From Arcanobacterium urinimassiliense (GTDB lineage Bacteria > Actinomycetota > Actinomycetes > Actinomycetales > Actinomycetaceae): a stretch of 64,000 bases of DNA. A model generated the notes under the pieces. The model was given only the letters and a program-made list of their open reading frames with translations. It had not been told where the DNA came from and did no database searches. Position 1 is the stretch's first letter; every line of letters begins with the position of its first letter. The DNA is taken from positions 515,963-579,962 of the forward strand of contig NZ_LT632435.1 of NCBI RefSeq assembly GCF_900119495.1, written 5' to 3'. Of this stretch, positions 8,113 to 21,929 are shown in pieces. Position numbers and translations under genes: made by a program.

Positions 8113-8547
8113 ATGCCACCGAAGAAGAAAGTTGCAGGACTTATTAAACTGCAAATTCAAGCAGGTGCTGCGAATCCAGCTCCGCCGGTCGGCCCTGCTT
8201 TGGGTCAGCACGGCGTGAATATTATGGAGTTCTGCAACGCCTATAATGCGGCCACTGAATCTATGCGCGGAAATGTGGTTCCGGTAGAGATTACGGTATA
8301 CGAAGATCGTTCGTTTACCTTTGTGACCAAAACTCCGCCCGCTGCGGATTTGTTGAAGAAAGCGGCGGGAATTAAGAAGGGCTCCGGCACTCCGCATACC
8401 GATAAGGTTGGGCACGTGAGTGCAGATCAGTTGCGGGAAATCGCCAAGCTGAAAGAGCCGGATTTGAACGCTAACGATATCGATAATGCGGCACGCATTA
8501 TTGCCGGAACTGCCCGGTCTATGGGTATCACAACTGACAATATTTAA
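8113..8547 (+). CDS. rplK: 50S ribosomal protein uL11
   Basis: This 144-residue protein has the normal uL11 length. [20 protein letters not shown] and [19 protein letters not shown] are the N-terminal domain hallmarks, with the proline-rich linker ahead of the thiostrepton-region rRNA-binding C-terminal domain ([12 protein letters not shown]). uL11 forms the GTPase-associated stalk base. The start ATG follows AAAGGATTAAT. It is co-transcribed with rplA, 89 bases downstream. Confidence 0.97.
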   Translation: MPPKKKVAGLIKLQIQAGAANPAPPVGPALGQHGVNIMEFCNAYNAATESMRGNVVPVEITVYEDRSFTFVTKTPPAADLLKKAAGIKKGSGTPHTDKVGHVSADQLREIAKLKEPDLNANDIDNAARIIAGTARSMGITTDNI

Positions 8548-8636
8548 AGTCTCGTAAGAGGCAGGCGTCTTTTGACGTCGTGGTAGGGCCCGGAGCTGGC
8601 TCGTTTACCACAACTGCAAAATTAAGGAGAAGCAGA

Positions 8637-9344
8637 ATGGCAAAGCGCTCAAAGAAGTATCGCAAAGCTAGTGAGCTTATTCAGGCGGGGGAGAAGTACT
8701 CCGTAGAAGAGGCGCTAGATTTAGCGAAAAAAACTTCTGTAACTAAATTTGATTCCACGGTGGAAGTAATGTTCCGCTTAGGTGTAGACCCACGGAAAGC
8801 CGATCAGATGGTGCGCGGCACGGTATCTTTGCCGCACGGCACGGGTAAGACGGCGCGCGTAATCGTATTCGCAGCTGGCGATAAAGCGAAAGCTGCTTTA
8901 GAGGCTGGAGCCGATGAAGTGGGCGATACCGAACTCATTGAAAAAGTCGCAGGTGGCTGGACTGATTTCGATGCGGCGGTAGCTACTCCCGATATGATGG
9001 GTAAGGTCGGGCGCCTCGGGCGGGTATTAGGCCCCCGCGGGTTAATGCCTAACCCGAAGACGGGTACTGTAACTATGGATACGGCCAAGGCAGTAGCCGA
9101 TATTAAGGGAGGCCGAATCGAGTTCCGGGTGGATAAGCACGGAAATATGCCTTTCATTATTGGCAATACCTCTTTTGATGCGGCGCAGCTGCAGGAAAAT
9201 TTCTGGGCAGCTGTCCAAGAAATTAAGCGCCTAAAGCCCGCTTCTTCGAAAGGTCGCTATATTCTTAAAGCTACTGTTTCTACCACGATGGGGCCGGGAA
9301 TTCCTCTGGATCTGGCCGCGCTAGTGAAGCCAGCAGTAGCTTAA
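8637..9344 (+). CDS. rplA: 50S ribosomal protein uL1
   Basis: uL1 forms the mobile L1 stalk that handles deacylated tRNA. The start is ATG 8637, giving [11 protein letters not shown], after AAGGAGAAGCAGA; the longer frame from 8580 has no homologous N-terminus. The 235-residue protein carries the signature [17 protein letters not shown] near residues 127-143 and [13 protein letters not shown]. It is the last gene before the L10 leader. Confidence 0.97.
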   Translation: MAKRSKKYRKASELIQAGEKYSVEEALDLAKKTSVTKFDSTVEVMFRLGVDPRKADQMVRGTVSLPHGTGKTARVIVFAAGDKAKAALEAGADEVGDTELIEKVAGGWTDFDAAVATPDMMGKVGRLGRVLGPRGLMPNPKTGTVTMDTAKAVADIKGGRIEFRVDKHGNMPFIIGNTSFDAAQLQENFWAAVQEIKRLKPASSKGRYILKATVSTTMGPGIPLDLAALVKPAVA

Positions 9345-9408
9345 GGGAGCTGAAAAAGCTGGTAGTTAAGTACTGCATATATAAGTGAGAATTTGCGATA
9401 AGCATTTG

Positions 9409-9486
9409 ACAGGGCGGCCGGAACCGGTCGCCCTGTTGCATCTCTCACGAAAGGCAGTATTTTCTTGCTGGCTGCCTACAGTTTTT
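9409..9486 (+). terminator. Strong hairpins after rplA
   Basis: ACAGGGCG (9409-9416) pairs with CGCCCTGT (9429-9436), with GCCGG and CCGGT extending the stem inward. No U-run follows it. A second stem, AGGCAG (9452-9457) with CTGCCT (9472-9477), is followed by ACAGTTTTTAT and looks more like the rplKA terminator. They may also form part of the long rplJ leader. Confidence 0.5.
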
Positions 9487-9499
9487 ATATCCTTATATT

Positions 9500-9620
9500 T
9501 GCCCAAGACCGCAGGTCTCCCGTTTTAGACGGGATAAAGCTCAGATAGAGGCCCGCGCAGGCACGGAAATTTTACCGGTTTTTATCCGGATAAGCCTTCG
9601 CGTGCCGCGGAGGCTTTTTG
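9500..9620 (+). promoter_or_regulatory. Ribosomal protein L10 leader with transcription attenuator
   Basis: The 315-base gap between rplA and rplJ holds the L10 leader. The AAGACCGCAGGTC segment (9505-9517) resembles the L10-binding kink-turn region of known leaders. A powerful intrinsic terminator follows: AAGCCTTCGCG (9592-9602), loop TGC, CGCGGAGGCTT (9606-9616), then TTTTTGTTTG, ending about 40 bases before rplJ. A competing pairing is visible: GGCACG (9560-9565) with CGTGCC (9601-9606) and CCGC (9553-9556) with GCGG (9607-9610). It would break the terminator. Autogenous control by L10-L12 is known for this leader class; the switch geometry here is my reading. Confidence 0.75.
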
Positions 9621-9658
9621 TTTGCTTTAATTGCGGCAATGAATCGGAAGGAGGTCCC

Positions 9659-10180
9659 ATGAAAAGGGCCGACAAATCTGCAGCAATTGCAGCGCTTTCG
9701 GATAATTTCCGGGAGTCTACAGCAGTTCTGGTGACTGAGTACCGGGGTTTGACTGTACAGCAGCTCAAAACTCTGCGTCGCTCTCTAGGAGCCGATGCCC
9801 AGTACAAAGTGGCTAAGAATACGCTGGCTCGTATTGCTGCCCAAGAAGTTGGATACGAGGCTCTCTCAGATTCTCTCGTAGGTCCGACTGCGCTGGCCTT
9901 CGTCACCGGCGATGTCGCTTCCGCAGCTAAGGCTCTGAAGGAGTTTACAAAAGATAATCCAGCTCTCGTAGTGAAAGCTGGAGTATTGGAAGGTAACTTC
10001 TTAGATGCTGAAGGTGTCAAGAAGCTTGCCGATCTCGAATCCCGCGAAGTATTGCTGGCTAAGACGGCTGGTGTACTCAAGGCTTCGCTGTACAAGGCAG
10101 CGAATGTAATTAATGCTCCGTTGGTTAAGACGGTGCGCACTGTAGATGCCCTGCGCGAGAAGCAGGAAACTGCCGCTTAA
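9659..10180 (+). CDS. rplJ: 50S ribosomal protein uL10
   Basis: uL10 anchors the bL12 dimers to the stalk base. The start is ATG 9659 after a near-consensus AAGGAGGTCCC; the frame opens upstream only within the leader. The 173-residue protein begins MKRADKSAAIAALSDNFR, carries EYRGLTVQQLKTLRRSL near residue 27 and the YKVAKNTLARIA segment that contacts rRNA. The C-terminal helix region binds bL12. It is cotranscribed with rplL and controlled by the leader upstream. Confidence 0.97.
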   Translation: MKRADKSAAIAALSDNFRESTAVLVTEYRGLTVQQLKTLRRSLGADAQYKVAKNTLARIAAQEVGYEALSDSLVGPTALAFVTGDVASAAKALKEFTKDNPALVVKAGVLEGNFLDAEGVKKLADLESREVLLAKTAGVLKASLYKAANVINAPLVKTVRTVDALREKQETAA

Positions 10181-10237
10181 GGTAGAAACAACTCAAAAAT
10201 AAACAGCCTCGCGTAGGCAAAGGAAGGACGGTCAATC

Positions 10238-10624
10238 ATGGCCAAGCTCAGTGTTGAAGAGCTGATTGATGCTTTTAAGGAACTGACCTTAGTAGAGCTC
10301 AATGATTTCGTAAAGAAGTTTGAAGAAGAATTTGAAGTAGAAGCTAGCGCTCCGGTAGCCGTAGCTGCTGCTCCGGCTGCTGCTGGTGGAGATGCTGCTG
10401 CTGCAGAAGAGAAAGACGAATTTGACGTCATCATCGAAGCAGCTGGCGATAAGAAGATTCAGGTAATTAAGGAAGTACGCGCCCTTACCCCGCTCGGGTT
10501 GAAGGAAGCTAAGGAACTGGTAGATTCCGCTCCGAAGGCACTCCTCGAAGGTGTGAACAAGGAAACCGCCGAAAAGGCGAAGGAGCAGCTCGAAGCAGCC
10601 GGCGCCACCGTTACCGTGAAGTAA
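10238..10624 (+). CDS. rplL: 50S ribosomal protein bL12 (L7/L12)
   Basis: This 128-residue acidic protein has the N-terminal dimerisation helices ([20 protein letters not shown]), an Ala-rich hinge near residues 36-52, and the C-terminal factor-binding domain with [20 protein letters not shown]. It recruits translational GTPases. The start ATG follows AAAGGAAGGACGG. A terminator lies 35 bases after the stop. Confidence 0.98.
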   Translation: MAKLSVEELIDAFKELTLVELNDFVKKFEEEFEVEASAPVAVAAAPAAAGGDAAAAEEKDEFDVIIEAAGDKKIQVIKEVRALTPLGLKEAKELVDSAPKALLEGVNKETAEKAKEQLEAAGATVTVK

Positions 10625-10658
10625 GGCAAGCGCAGCATATAACTGTTCTTGAGTTGAG

Positions 10659-10694
10659 AATCGGGAATTGGCAAATTAGCCAGTTCCCGATTTT
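10659..10694 (+). terminator. Intrinsic terminator after rplL
   Basis: AATCGGGAA (10659-10667) pairs with TTCCCGATT (10684-10692), with TGGC/GCCA inside, then TTTTCTATTT. It closes the rplJL unit and makes rpoBC depend on its own promoter or on read-through. Confidence 0.9.
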
Positions 10695-11026
10695 CTATTT
10701 CCAGGAATTTTTACTTCCACAACCCACCGCGGGGAGACTTGCACTGACGGCTCTTTTATGAGAAGGTCATAAACGGTCAAAGAAGTTTTCCTTTGGAAAA
10801 ACTTGACCAGTTAAATTCCGGTTATATCGATGAAACCAGATGGCTGCGACCGCTGCTTGGAGCTTCGAGGATTAGCCGGACATGAGGTGTCGTGACCCCT
10901 TCCACACGGGTAGGGGTAGACTATTTCACCCTTTTTCGGTAGATTTAAAACTTGTGCAGTATATCGGCGCGTCCTGTGCTGAGCTGCTTTTCATAGCCTT
11001 ACCGGAACCCAGGGAAGGAATTACCT
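10695..11026 (+). promoter_or_regulatory. Long upstream region and leader of rpoBC
   Basis: This 332-base stretch has no gene. It contains a strong hairpin: GGTC and AAGTTTTCC (from 10775) pair with GGAAAAACTT and GACC (to 10808), with one bulged A. A second hairpin pairs ACCCCT with AGGGGT around 10898-10918. AAGGAATTACC precedes the rpoB TTG. Promoter and structured leader lie here by position; no clean -35/-10 pair stands out. Confidence 0.5.
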
Positions 11027-14488
<3,462 letters not shown>

Positions 14489-14498
14489 GTCAGATCAT

Positions 14499-14536
14499 CG
14501 GAAACGGGCAGTTAAAACGCCCACTGCCCGCTTCCG
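14499..14536 (+). other. Intercistronic hairpin between rpoB and rpoC
   Basis: CGGAAACGGGCAGT (14499-14512) pairs with ACTGCCCGCTTCCG (14523-14536) with a single A-C mismatch. No U-run follows, so it is more likely an RNA processing or stability element than a terminator. Confidence 0.65.
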
Positions 14537-14588
14537 CTAGATAAAAGAAGTAATACCGGCGTAAAAAGAAACTTTGGAAGTAGGAATC

Positions 14589-17500
14589 TTGCTCGACGTC
14601 AATCTATTTGATCAGCTCCAAATTTCGCTGGCCACATCAGAACAGATTAGAGAATGGTCTTATGGCTCGGTCACGAAGCCAGAAACTATCAATTACCGCA
14701 CTCTGAAGCCGGAAAAAGACGGTCTTTTCGGAGAGCAAATTTTCGGGCCGACCCGGGATTGGGAGTGTGCTTGTGGTAAGTACAAGCGCCCTCGCTACAA
14801 GGGGATAGTCTGTGAACGCTGCGGAGTGGAAGTAACGCGCTCGAAGGTACGCCGCGAGCGGATGGGGCATATTGAATTAGCAGCTCCAGTTACACATATC
14901 TGGTACTTCAAAGGCGTGCCTTCCCGTTTAGGATATCTTTTGGATTTAGCTCCAAAAGATTTAGAGAAGGTAATTTATTTCGCTGCCTATATGGTTACGG
15001 AAGTTGATGAGCAGCGGCGGCATGACGATATGCCGGATTTGACTGCCGAATATGAGCTGGAATATAAGAATCTGGAAAAAGAGCGCGATTTAGCGGTGGA
15101 AAAGTCGCTAAAAGCGGAAGAAGAAGCTCTCGCGCAGGCCGCTACGGAAGATGCAGCTACACGGGCGAAGATTAAGCGAGGTGCAGAAAGCGAAACTCGC
15201 CATATTCGCCGGCGCTATGAGCAAGATCTAGAGCGGCTAGCAGCGGTTTGGGATAAATTTACCAAACTAAAGGTAGGCGACCTGGAAGGCGACGAAGAAA
15301 TCTACCGGGCGATGGAAGCGCGCTGGGGCGATTATTTTGCTGCTTATCGAGGTGCAGAAGCGGTACAGCGCCGCTTGCGTGATTTCGATTTGCAAGCAGA
15401 GCATGATCACTTAGTAGAGCAGATTGAGACGGGTACTTCGCAGCGGAAAACGCGGGCATTAAAGCGCATTAAAGTGGTAAATGCCTTTTTGCAGTCCAAT
15501 ACGAAGCCGGAAGCTATGGTGCTGGATGCCATTCCGGTGATTCCACCGGATTTGCGCCCGATGGTGCAGCTGGATGGCGGGCGTTTCGCCACTTCTGATT
15601 TGAATGATTTATATCGGCGGGTAATTAACCGGAATAATCGCTTAAAGCGCATGATTGATTTGAATGCGCCGGAGATTATGGTCAATAACGAAAAGCGTAT
15701 GCTGCAAGAAGCAGTGGATGCACTTTTCGATAACGGTCGGCGAGGTCGTCCGGTGCAAGGAGCTGGCAACCGCCCCTTGAAATCTATCTCCGACATGCTC
15801 AAAGGTAAGCAGGGTCGTTTCCGGCAGAATCTGCTTGGAAAGCGCGTGGATTACTCCGGGCGTTCCGTAATCGTGGTCGGGCCCAGCTTGAAGCTGCATC
15901 AATGCGGTTTGCCGAAGACGATGGCTTTGGAGCTATTCAAGCCCTTCGTGCAGAAGCGGCTAGTGGATCTAGAGCTGGCGAAGAATATCAAAGCAGCTAA
16001 GCGTTTAATTGAGCGCCAGCGGGTTGAGGTATTCGACGTACTGGAAGAAGTAATTAAAGAGCATCCGGTACTGTTGAACCGTGCTCCTACTTTGCACCGG
16101 CTCGGCATTCAGGCCTTTGAGCCGCAACTGGTAGAAGGAAAAGCGATTCGCCTCCATCCGCTCGTCTGCTCGGCTTTTAACGCCGATTTCGACGGCGACC
16201 AGATGGCTGTGCATTTACCACTTTCGGTAGAAGCTCAAGCTGAGGCGCGGGTGCTGATGCTCTCAGCAAATAATATCTTGAAGCCTTCGGATGGCCGCCC
16301 CGTCACCGTGCCTTCCCAGGATATGATTCTGGGAATGTATGCGCTGACCTTGCTGCGGGAAGGCGGAAAAGGGGAAGGGCGTTACTTCAGTTCCTTAGCC
16401 GAAGCGGAAATGGCCTATGATCTCGGAGAACTAGATCTGAATGCCAAAGTGCATATTCGCTTCTCTGCTGATGAAATTGTGGTGCCGCGCGATTGGCAAG
16501 CACCAGAGGGTTACAGCGAAGGTGATCCAATTTTATTGGAGACCACCTATGGGCGTACGCTCTTCAATGCGGCGTTACCGCCACTTTTCCCCTTTGTAAA
16601 TCGCATCGTGGATAAGAAGACGCTCGGCACAATTGTGAACGAATTGGCAGAGCGGTATCCGAAGGTAGATGTGGGAGCCTCTTTGGATGCTCTGAAAGCA
16701 ACTGGGTTCTTCTGGGGTGGCCGTTCCGGCGTAACCATTGCCGTTTCCGATGTGAAAGTTCCGGAAAATAAAGCGGAGATTCTGGAAAAGGCAGAGAAGA
16801 AAGCCGCTCAGATTGAGATGGAATTCCAAGAAGGAAATATTCGCGACGAAGACCGGCGAAAAGATTTGGTGGCGCTCTGGACGGATGTAACCGATACTAT
16901 TGCCGACGAAATGCGCGATCAGTTCGACGATTGGAACAACATCAATCAGATGGTATCTTCTGGTGCACGTGGTAACTGGATGCAGATTCGCCAGGTGGCA
17001 GGAATGCGTGGCCTGGTGGCTGATCCGAACGGCGAAATTATTCCGCGCCCGATTAAATCTAATTATCGGGAAGGCCTCTCGGCTCTGGAATACTTCACTG
17101 CTACGCACGGTGCTCGTAAAGGCTTGGCCGATACGGCTTTGCGTACTGCCGATTCTGGTTATTTGACGCGGCGTCTGGTAGACGTAGCCCAAGATGTGAT
17201 CGTGCGCGAAGCTGATTGCGGCACTACCCGCGGGCTTACTAAGCAGATTTTAGTCACGGATGAGAATGGTAAGCAGGTACTTTCGGAGGATATCGATACT
17301 TCCGTCTATGCGCGTACCTTGGCCAAAGATGCGGTCGATAAAGACGGCAATGTGATTGTGGAAGCTAATACGGATATTGGCGACGTTGCGCTGGAGAAGT
17401 TGGCGGCGGCCGGAATTTCGGAAATTAGCGTGCGTTCCGTGCTCACCTGTGCATCGCGCGTCGGTACTTGTGCCATGTGCTACGGGCGTTCTCTCGCCAC

Positions 17501-18479
17501 TGGAAAGCTGGTAGATATCGGTGAAGCAGTAGGTATTATTGCTGCACAGTCTATTGGTGAGCCGGGTACCCAGCTGACGATGCGTACTTTCCATACGGGT
17601 GGAGCGGCTTCTGCGGAGGATATTACCCAGGGTCTTCCACGTGTACAGGAGCTTTTCGAAGCGCGTACTCCCAAGGGCGAAGCGCCTTTGGCAGAAGCAG
17701 CGGGCAAGCTAGAGATTGAAGATCTCGAGCGTTCGCGGCGTCTGACCATTAAGCGAGATGATGGGGATGAGGATCTCACTTATCTCGTGAGCAAGCGGGC
17801 GAAGCTGCTGGTGCCAGAAGGAGCACAGGTAGAAGTAGGTCAGCAGTTGGTAGAAGGCTCGATTGATCCGAAGAAAGTATTGCGTATTTCGGGTCGGCGC
17901 AGCGCGCAACTGCACCTAGTTTCGGAAGTACAGCATGTATACCGCTCACAGGGTGTAGAAATTCACGATAAGCATATTGAGGTTATCGTGCGGCAGATGC
18001 TGCGGCGGGTTACGGTGCTCGATTCTGGCGATACCGCTTTCTTGCCGGCTGAACTGGTGGATGTCACGGCATTTGAAGATGCTAATCGGGCAGCCTTAGC
18101 TGCCGGTGGCCGGCCAGCTTCCGGGCGTCCGGAATTGATGGGTATTACCAAGGCTTCTTTGGCCACCGATTCGTGGTTGTCGGCAGCTTCCTTCCAGGAA
18201 ACCACCAAGGTATTGACGGAGGCGGCACTGAACGCCAAGGTAGATTCTCTTTCTGGTCTGAAAGAGAACGTAATTTTGGGCAAGCTGATTCCGGCTGGTA
18301 CCGGCATGGAACAGCTGCACGGAATGAAGGTCGAGCCGACTGCCGAAGCGCGTGCCGATTACGAGCAGCTTAATAATATTATTGGCAACGATTTTGATCC
18401 TTTCGATGATGTATACGGCTATAGCGGAATAGATGACTATGATGCTTCGCTGGGATACGAATTCGGAGGCGGATTCTAA
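14589..18479 (+). CDS. rpoC: DNA-directed RNA polymerase subunit beta'
   Basis: The catalytic beta' subunit is 1296 residues from TTG 14589, which yields the conserved [20 protein letters not shown] start and sits behind GGAAGTAGGA; an earlier TTG at 14574 lies on that ribosome site. The N-terminal zinc ribbon has [20 protein letters not shown] near residue 55. The active-site [16 protein letters not shown] lies near 537, and a second zinc site uses [17 protein letters not shown]-type trigger-loop sequence appears as [17 protein letters not shown]. It is co-transcribed with rpoB and ends at a long terminator. Confidence 0.98.
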   Translation: MLDVNLFDQLQISLATSEQIREWSYGSVTKPETINYRTLKPEKDGLFGEQIFGPTRDWECACGKYKRPRYKGIVCERCGVEVTRSKVRRERMGHIELAAPVTHIWYFKGVPSRLGYLLDLAPKDLEKVIYFAAYMVTEVDEQRRHDDMPDLTAEYELEYKNLEKERDLAVEKSLKAEEEALAQAATEDAATRAKIKRGAESETRHIRRRYEQDLERLAAVWDKFTKLKVGDLEGDEEIYRAMEARWGDYFAAYRGAEAVQRRLRDFDLQAEHDHLVEQIETGTSQRKTRALKRIKVVNAFLQSNTKPEAMVLDAIPVIPPDLRPMVQLDGGRFATSDLNDLYRRVINRNNRLKRMIDLNAPEIMVNNEKRMLQEAVDALFDNGRRGRPVQGAGNRPLKSISDMLKGKQGRFRQNLLGKRVDYSGRSVIVVGPSLKLHQCGLPKTMALELFKPFVQKRLVDLELAKNIKAAKRLIERQRVEVFDVLEEVIKEHPVLLNRAPTLHRLGIQAFEPQLVEGKAIRLHPLVCSAFNADFDGDQMAVHLPLSVEAQAEARVLMLSANNILKPSDGRPVTVPSQDMILGMYALTLLREGGKGEGRYFSSLAEAEMAYDLGELDLNAKVHIRFSADEIVVPRDWQAPEGYSEGDPILLETTYGRTLFNAALPPLFPFVNRIVDKKTLGTIVNELAERYPKVDVGASLDALKATGFFWGGRSGVTIAVSDVKVPENKAEILEKAEKKAAQIEMEFQEGNIRDEDRRKDLVALWTDVTDTIADEMRDQFDDWNNINQMVSSGARGNWMQIRQVAGMRGLVADPNGEIIPRPIKSNYREGLSALEYFTATHGARKGLADTALRTADSGYLTRRLVDVAQDVIVREADCGTTRGLTKQILVTDENGKQVLSEDIDTSVYARTLAKDAVDKDGNVIVEANTDIGDVALEKLAAAGISEISVRSVLTCASRVGTCAMCYGRSLATGKLVDIGEAVGIIAAQSIGEPGTQLTMRTFHTGGAASAEDITQGLPRVQELFEARTPKGEAPLAEAAGKLEIEDLERSRRLTIKRDDGDEDLTYLVSKRAKLLVPEGAQVEVGQQLVEGSIDPKKVLRISGRRSAQLHLVSEVQHVYRSQGVEIHDKHIEVIVRQMLRRVTVLDSGDTAFLPAELVDVTAFEDANRAALAAGGRPASGRPELMGITKASLATDSWLSAASFQETTKVLTEAALNAKVDSLSGLKENVILGKLIPAGTGMEQLHGMKVEPTAEARADYEQLNNIIGNDFDPFDDVYGYSGIDDYDASLGYEFGGGF

Positions 18480-18500
18480 AATCTGCACTAATTTATGAGA

Positions 18501-18571
18501 AAAGACGGCTATTTCGCCTCCTAAATAGGGAATGTGGGTAGTGCCACGTGGTGAAATAGCCGTCTTTCTTT
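18501..18571 (+). terminator. Terminator after rpoC
   Basis: AAAGACGGCTATTTC (18501-18515) pairs perfectly with GAAATAGCCGTCTTT (18553-18567), giving a 15-bp stem around a 37-base loop that can fold further (GTGGG/CCACG). CTTTG follows. A 219-base gap then leads to rpsL. Confidence 0.85.
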
Positions 18572-18588
18572 GACTGAATAAGTGCTTA

Positions 18589-18606
18589 AACGTTAGTCTT
18601 AACGTT
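18589..18606. promoter_or_regulatory. Inverted repeat upstream of rpsL
   Basis: AACGTTA (18589-18595) and TAACGTT (18600-18606) flank GTCT about 185 bases before rpsL. It could be an operator or chance; no regulator can be named. Confidence 0.3.
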
Positions 18607-18790
18607 GGTGCCCGTTTCGGCATTCCTCACGTTGCTTTTCTAGGGCATTTCGGCGAAAAATCAACTTTTGCCGTTTTTGCTACTTTTGAGGAATATCGGA
18701 CGTCGGAAGAGAACGGTGTCTGTTCCGGCGCAAGTTCATTCGAGCAGGCGGGCTGTTCGATAGTAGTAATCAAATCTAACAGGAGAAATA

Positions 18791-19165
18791 GTGCCAACTA
18801 TTCAGCAGCTGGTCCGTAAAGGACGCAGCACTAAGACGAGTGCCACCAGCACGCGCGCGCTCAAAGGCAGCCCGCAGCGACGGGGAGTATGCACTCGTGT
18901 TTACACCACTACACCGAAGAAACCGAATTCAGCTTTGCGGAAGGTGGCGCGTGTGCGTCTTTCCTCTGGCATCGAGGTTTCAGCTTATATTCCTGGCGAA
19001 GGGCATAACCTGCAGGAGCACTCCATTGTGTTAGTGCGCGGCGGGCGTGTAAAAGACCTTCCTGGTGTTCGTTACCATATCGTCCGTGGAGCTCTAGACA
19101 CGCAGGGCGTGAAAGGGCGTGTGCAGGCGCGTTCTAAGTATGGTGCGAAGAAGGAGAAGAAGTAA
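18791..19165 (+). CDS. rpsL: 30S ribosomal protein uS12
   Basis: This 124-residue decoding-centre protein starts at GTG 18791 after [28 protein letters not shown] contains Lys43, and [13 protein letters not shown] contains Lys88; both are the streptomycin-sensitive residues. The C-terminal KYGAKKEKK is typical. Its TAA overlaps the rpsG ATG by one base. Confidence 0.98.
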   Translation: MPTIQQLVRKGRSTKTSATSTRALKGSPQRRGVCTRVYTTTPKKPNSALRKVARVRLSSGIEVSAYIPGEGHNLQEHSIVLVRGGRVKDLPGVRYHIVRGALDTQGVKGRVQARSKYGAKKEKK

Positions 19166-19635
19166 TGCCACGTAAAGGCCCAGTACGTAAACGTCCGGTT
19201 ATTGGCGATCCGGTTTATGATTCGACTCTAGTCACTAAGCTAATCAATCGAGTGCTCCTTGACGGCAAGAAATCTATTGCGCAAGGTATTGTGTATGGAG
19301 CTCTAGAGCAGGTAGCCGAAAAGACCGGCCAGGATGCTTTGACCGTTTTGAAGCGCGCAGTTGATAATATTCGTCCGCAGTTGGAAGTGAAAGGTCGCCG
19401 AGTAGGCGGTGCTACTTACCAGGTGCCGATGGAAGTAAAAGGAAATCGGGCTACCACCCTGGCACTGCGGTGGTTGGTAGATTATGCGCGGCTACGGCGG
19501 GAAAAGACCATGCTGGAGCGGTTGCAGAATGAGATTATGGATGCGGCCAATGGTTTGGGTGGCGCAGTGAAGAAGCGCGAAGACACTCATCGTATGGCCG
19601 AATCTAACCGGGCATTCGCTCACTATCGTTGGTAA
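19165..19635 (+). CDS. rpsG: 30S ribosomal protein uS7
   Basis: The 156-residue uS7 is the head-assembly primary binder of 16S r[35 protein letters not shown] and [11 protein letters not shown] are family marks, with the [21 protein letters not shown]-terminus. It overlaps rpsL by one base and is followed by fusA after 49 bases, the classical str operon. Confidence 0.98.
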   Translation: MPRKGPVRKRPVIGDPVYDSTLVTKLINRVLLDGKKSIAQGIVYGALEQVAEKTGQDALTVLKRAVDNIRPQLEVKGRRVGGATYQVPMEVKGNRATTLALRWLVDYARLRREKTMLERLQNEIMDAANGLGGAVKKREDTHRMAESNRAFAHYRW

Positions 19636-19684
19636 ACCCGGCTGCCTAGCAGTCATTTAGAAAAAGAAGAGAGAGTCTGTTTAT

Positions 19685-21808
19685 ATGGCAGAATATAAGG
19701 TACTTTCTGATCTACGGAAAGTTCGTAATATCGGCATTATGGCTCATATTGACGCGGGTAAAACCACGACTACTGAGCGCATCCTCTTTTATACCGGTAT
19801 TAACTACAAGATAGGCGAAACGCATGACGGCGCTTCGACTACGGACTGGATGGAGCAGGAGAAAGAGCGCGGTATTACTATTACTTCCGCAGCTGTGACC
19901 TGTTTCTGGAAGAACAACCAGATTAACATTATTGACACCCCTGGCCACGTGGATTTCACCGTGGAAGTGGAGCGTTCTTTGCGTGTACTCGATGGCGCGG
20001 TAGCGGTATTCGACGGAAAAGAAGGCGTAGAGCCCCAGTCGGAGACGGTATGGCGGCAGGCGGATAAATACAATGTGCCGCGTATCTGCTTCATCAACAA
20101 GATGGATAAGATGGGTGCGGATTTTGAGTTTTCCGTAAAGACCATTAAAGAGCGTCTCAAGGCGGTGCCTTTGGTAATGCAGCTGCCGATTGGAGCAGAA
20201 TCCAATCTGGCGGGAGTTATCGATTTGCTCAGCATGAAAGCGCTGCGTTTCCCCGGAGAAGATAAAGACGGTAATAAGACCTACGGCTCGTTGGTAGTCG
20301 AAGAAGAAATTCCGGCTGATTTACTGGAGAAAGCTAAGCAGTATCGGGCTGATCTGATTGAGCAAGTATGCGAAAATGATGAAGATTTGCTTGAGCAATA
20401 TCTTTCTGGCGAAGAACCGGCAGTAGAAGATCTGAAAAAGGTGATTCGGCGCCTGACTATCTCTAATGAGATATTCCCGGTGTATTGCGGTTCTGCTTAT
20501 AAGAATATCGGTATTCAACCGGTACTCGATGGTGTGGTAGATTTCTTGCCTTCGCCGCTGGATATCGATTGCGTACACGGCACCGATCCGCGCGATGAGA
20601 CTGTGGAGCTGGAGCGGAAGCCTAGCGAAAGCGAGCCTTTCTCCGCTTTGGCATTCAAGATTGCTGCTCATCCTTTCTTCGGGCGTCTTACCTACATTCG
20701 GGTATACTCCGGAAAGATTGAGGCTGGCGGGCAGACTTATAATGCCACCAAGGGCAAGAAAGAGCGCATCAGCAAGATCTTCCAGATGCATTCCAATAAG
20801 GAGCATTCGGTAGACGTGGCGCACGCCGGGCATATTTACGCGGTAGTGGGATTGAAAGAGACCACCACCGGCGATACTCTCTGCGATCCAGCGCATCTGA
20901 TTTCTTTGGAATCCATGACTTTCCCGGATCCAGTGATTCACGTAGCTATTGAGCCGAAGTCGAAGGGCGATCAGGAAAAGCTGGGTCTGGCTATTCAGAA
21001 GCTGGCCGAAGAAGATCCGACCTTTACTGTGAAGCTCGATGATGAAACTGGGCAGACAGTAATTGGCGGTATGGGCGAGCTCCACTTGGATATTCTCGTA
21101 GACCGTATGCGCAGAGAATTCAAGGTAGAAGCAAATGTAGGTGCGCCTATGGTTGCTTATCGCGAAACTATTCGGGCTGCTGCCGAGCATGTGGAATACA
21201 CGCACAAGAAGCAGACCGGTGGTTCCGGGCAGTTTGCAAAGGTGCTCGTCACCTTCGAGCCGCTTCCGGAAAACGAAGAAGGCGCTACTTACGAATTCGT
21301 GGATTCGATTACAGGTGGGCGCATCCCGCGCGAATATATTCCGTCGGTAGATGCTGGTATCCAGTCGGCTATGGAGAACGGCATCCTCGCCGGATTCCCC
21401 ATGGTGGGTGTAAAAGCTACACTGGAAGACGGCGCTTACCACGATGTGGATTCTTCGGAAATGGCATTCAAGATTGCTGGGCAGATGGTATTCCGGGAAG
21501 GCATTAAGCGTGCTAAACCGACCATCCTCGAGCCAATCATGGATGTGGAAGTCCGTACTCCGGAGGAGTACATGGGAGATGTCATCGGCGATCTCAACTC
21601 GCGCCGGGGGCAGATTTCTTCTATGGAGGACGCTACCGGTGTGAAGATCGTCCGCGCTCTCGTACCGCTTTCCGAGATGTTTGGTTATGTAGGCGATTTG
21701 CGTTCTAAGACGCAGGGTCGTGCTGTGTACACCATGCAGTTCGCTAAATATCAAGAAGTTCCGTCGGCAATTGCCGAAGAAATTATTAAGAAAACCCGTG
21801 GCGAGTGA
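19685..21808 (+). CDS. fusA: Elongation factor G
   Basis: This 707-residue GTPase drives ribosomal translocation. G1 [15 protein letters not shown] is near residue 20, the switch region holds [12 protein letters not shown]3 is [17 protein letters not shown] and G4 is [10 protein letters not shown]. The domain IV region with GGSGQFAKV and the C-terminal domain V are complete. The start ATG follows AGAGAGAGTCTG. It sits between rpsG and tuf. Confidence 0.98.
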   Translation: MAEYKVLSDLRKVRNIGIMAHIDAGKTTTTERILFYTGINYKIGETHDGASTTDWMEQEKERGITITSAAVTCFWKNNQINIIDTPGHVDFTVEVERSLRVLDGAVAVFDGKEGVEPQSETVWRQADKYNVPRICFINKMDKMGADFEFSVKTIKERLKAVPLVMQLPIGAESNLAGVIDLLSMKALRFPGEDKDGNKTYGSLVVEEEIPADLLEKAKQYRADLIEQVCENDEDLLEQYLSGEEPAVEDLKKVIRRLTISNEIFPVYCGSAYKNIGIQPVLDGVVDFLPSPLDIDCVHGTDPRDETVELERKPSESEPFSALAFKIAAHPFFGRLTYIRVYSGKIEAGGQTYNATKGKKERISKIFQMHSNKEHSVDVAHAGHIYAVVGLKETTTGDTLCDPAHLISLESMTFPDPVIHVAIEPKSKGDQEKLGLAIQKLAEEDPTFTVKLDDETGQTVIGGMGELHLDILVDRMRREFKVEANVGAPMVAYRETIRAAAEHVEYTHKKQTGGSGQFAKVLVTFEPLPENEEGATYEFVDSITGGRIPREYIPSVDAGIQSAMENGILAGFPMVGVKATLEDGAYHDVDSSEMAFKIAGQMVFREGIKRAKPTILEPIMDVEVRTPEEYMGDVIGDLNSRRGQISSMEDATGVKIVRALVPLSEMFGYVGDLRSKTQGRAVYTMQFAKYQEVPSAIAEEIIKKTRGE

Positions 21809-21929
21809 GCTACAGGTCGATTTACAAAAGAAACATTCAACCAGTAGAATTTCACTTAACCATGGAATTGGTATCTGAGATATCATATTCTAGAAGCTGA
21901 AAGAACTACCCGATCCCAGGAGGGAACAA

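Noticed and set aside
9406-9434. TTGACA as a -35 for rplJ
   Set aside because: No -10 lies at 16-18 bases, and the bases are part of the GC-rich hairpin at 9409-9436.
9541-10140. 199-codon minus frame over the L10 leader and rplJ
   Set aside because: It is a shadow of rplJ; Ser/Ala/Arg-rich with no recognisable domain.
18791-19165. Possible streptomycin resistance substitution in rpsL
   Set aside because: Lys43 and Lys88 are both present.
20321-21886. 521-codon open frame antisense to fusA
   Set aside because: It lies fully opposite EF-G, has no family motifs and its composition is that of a reversed coding strand.
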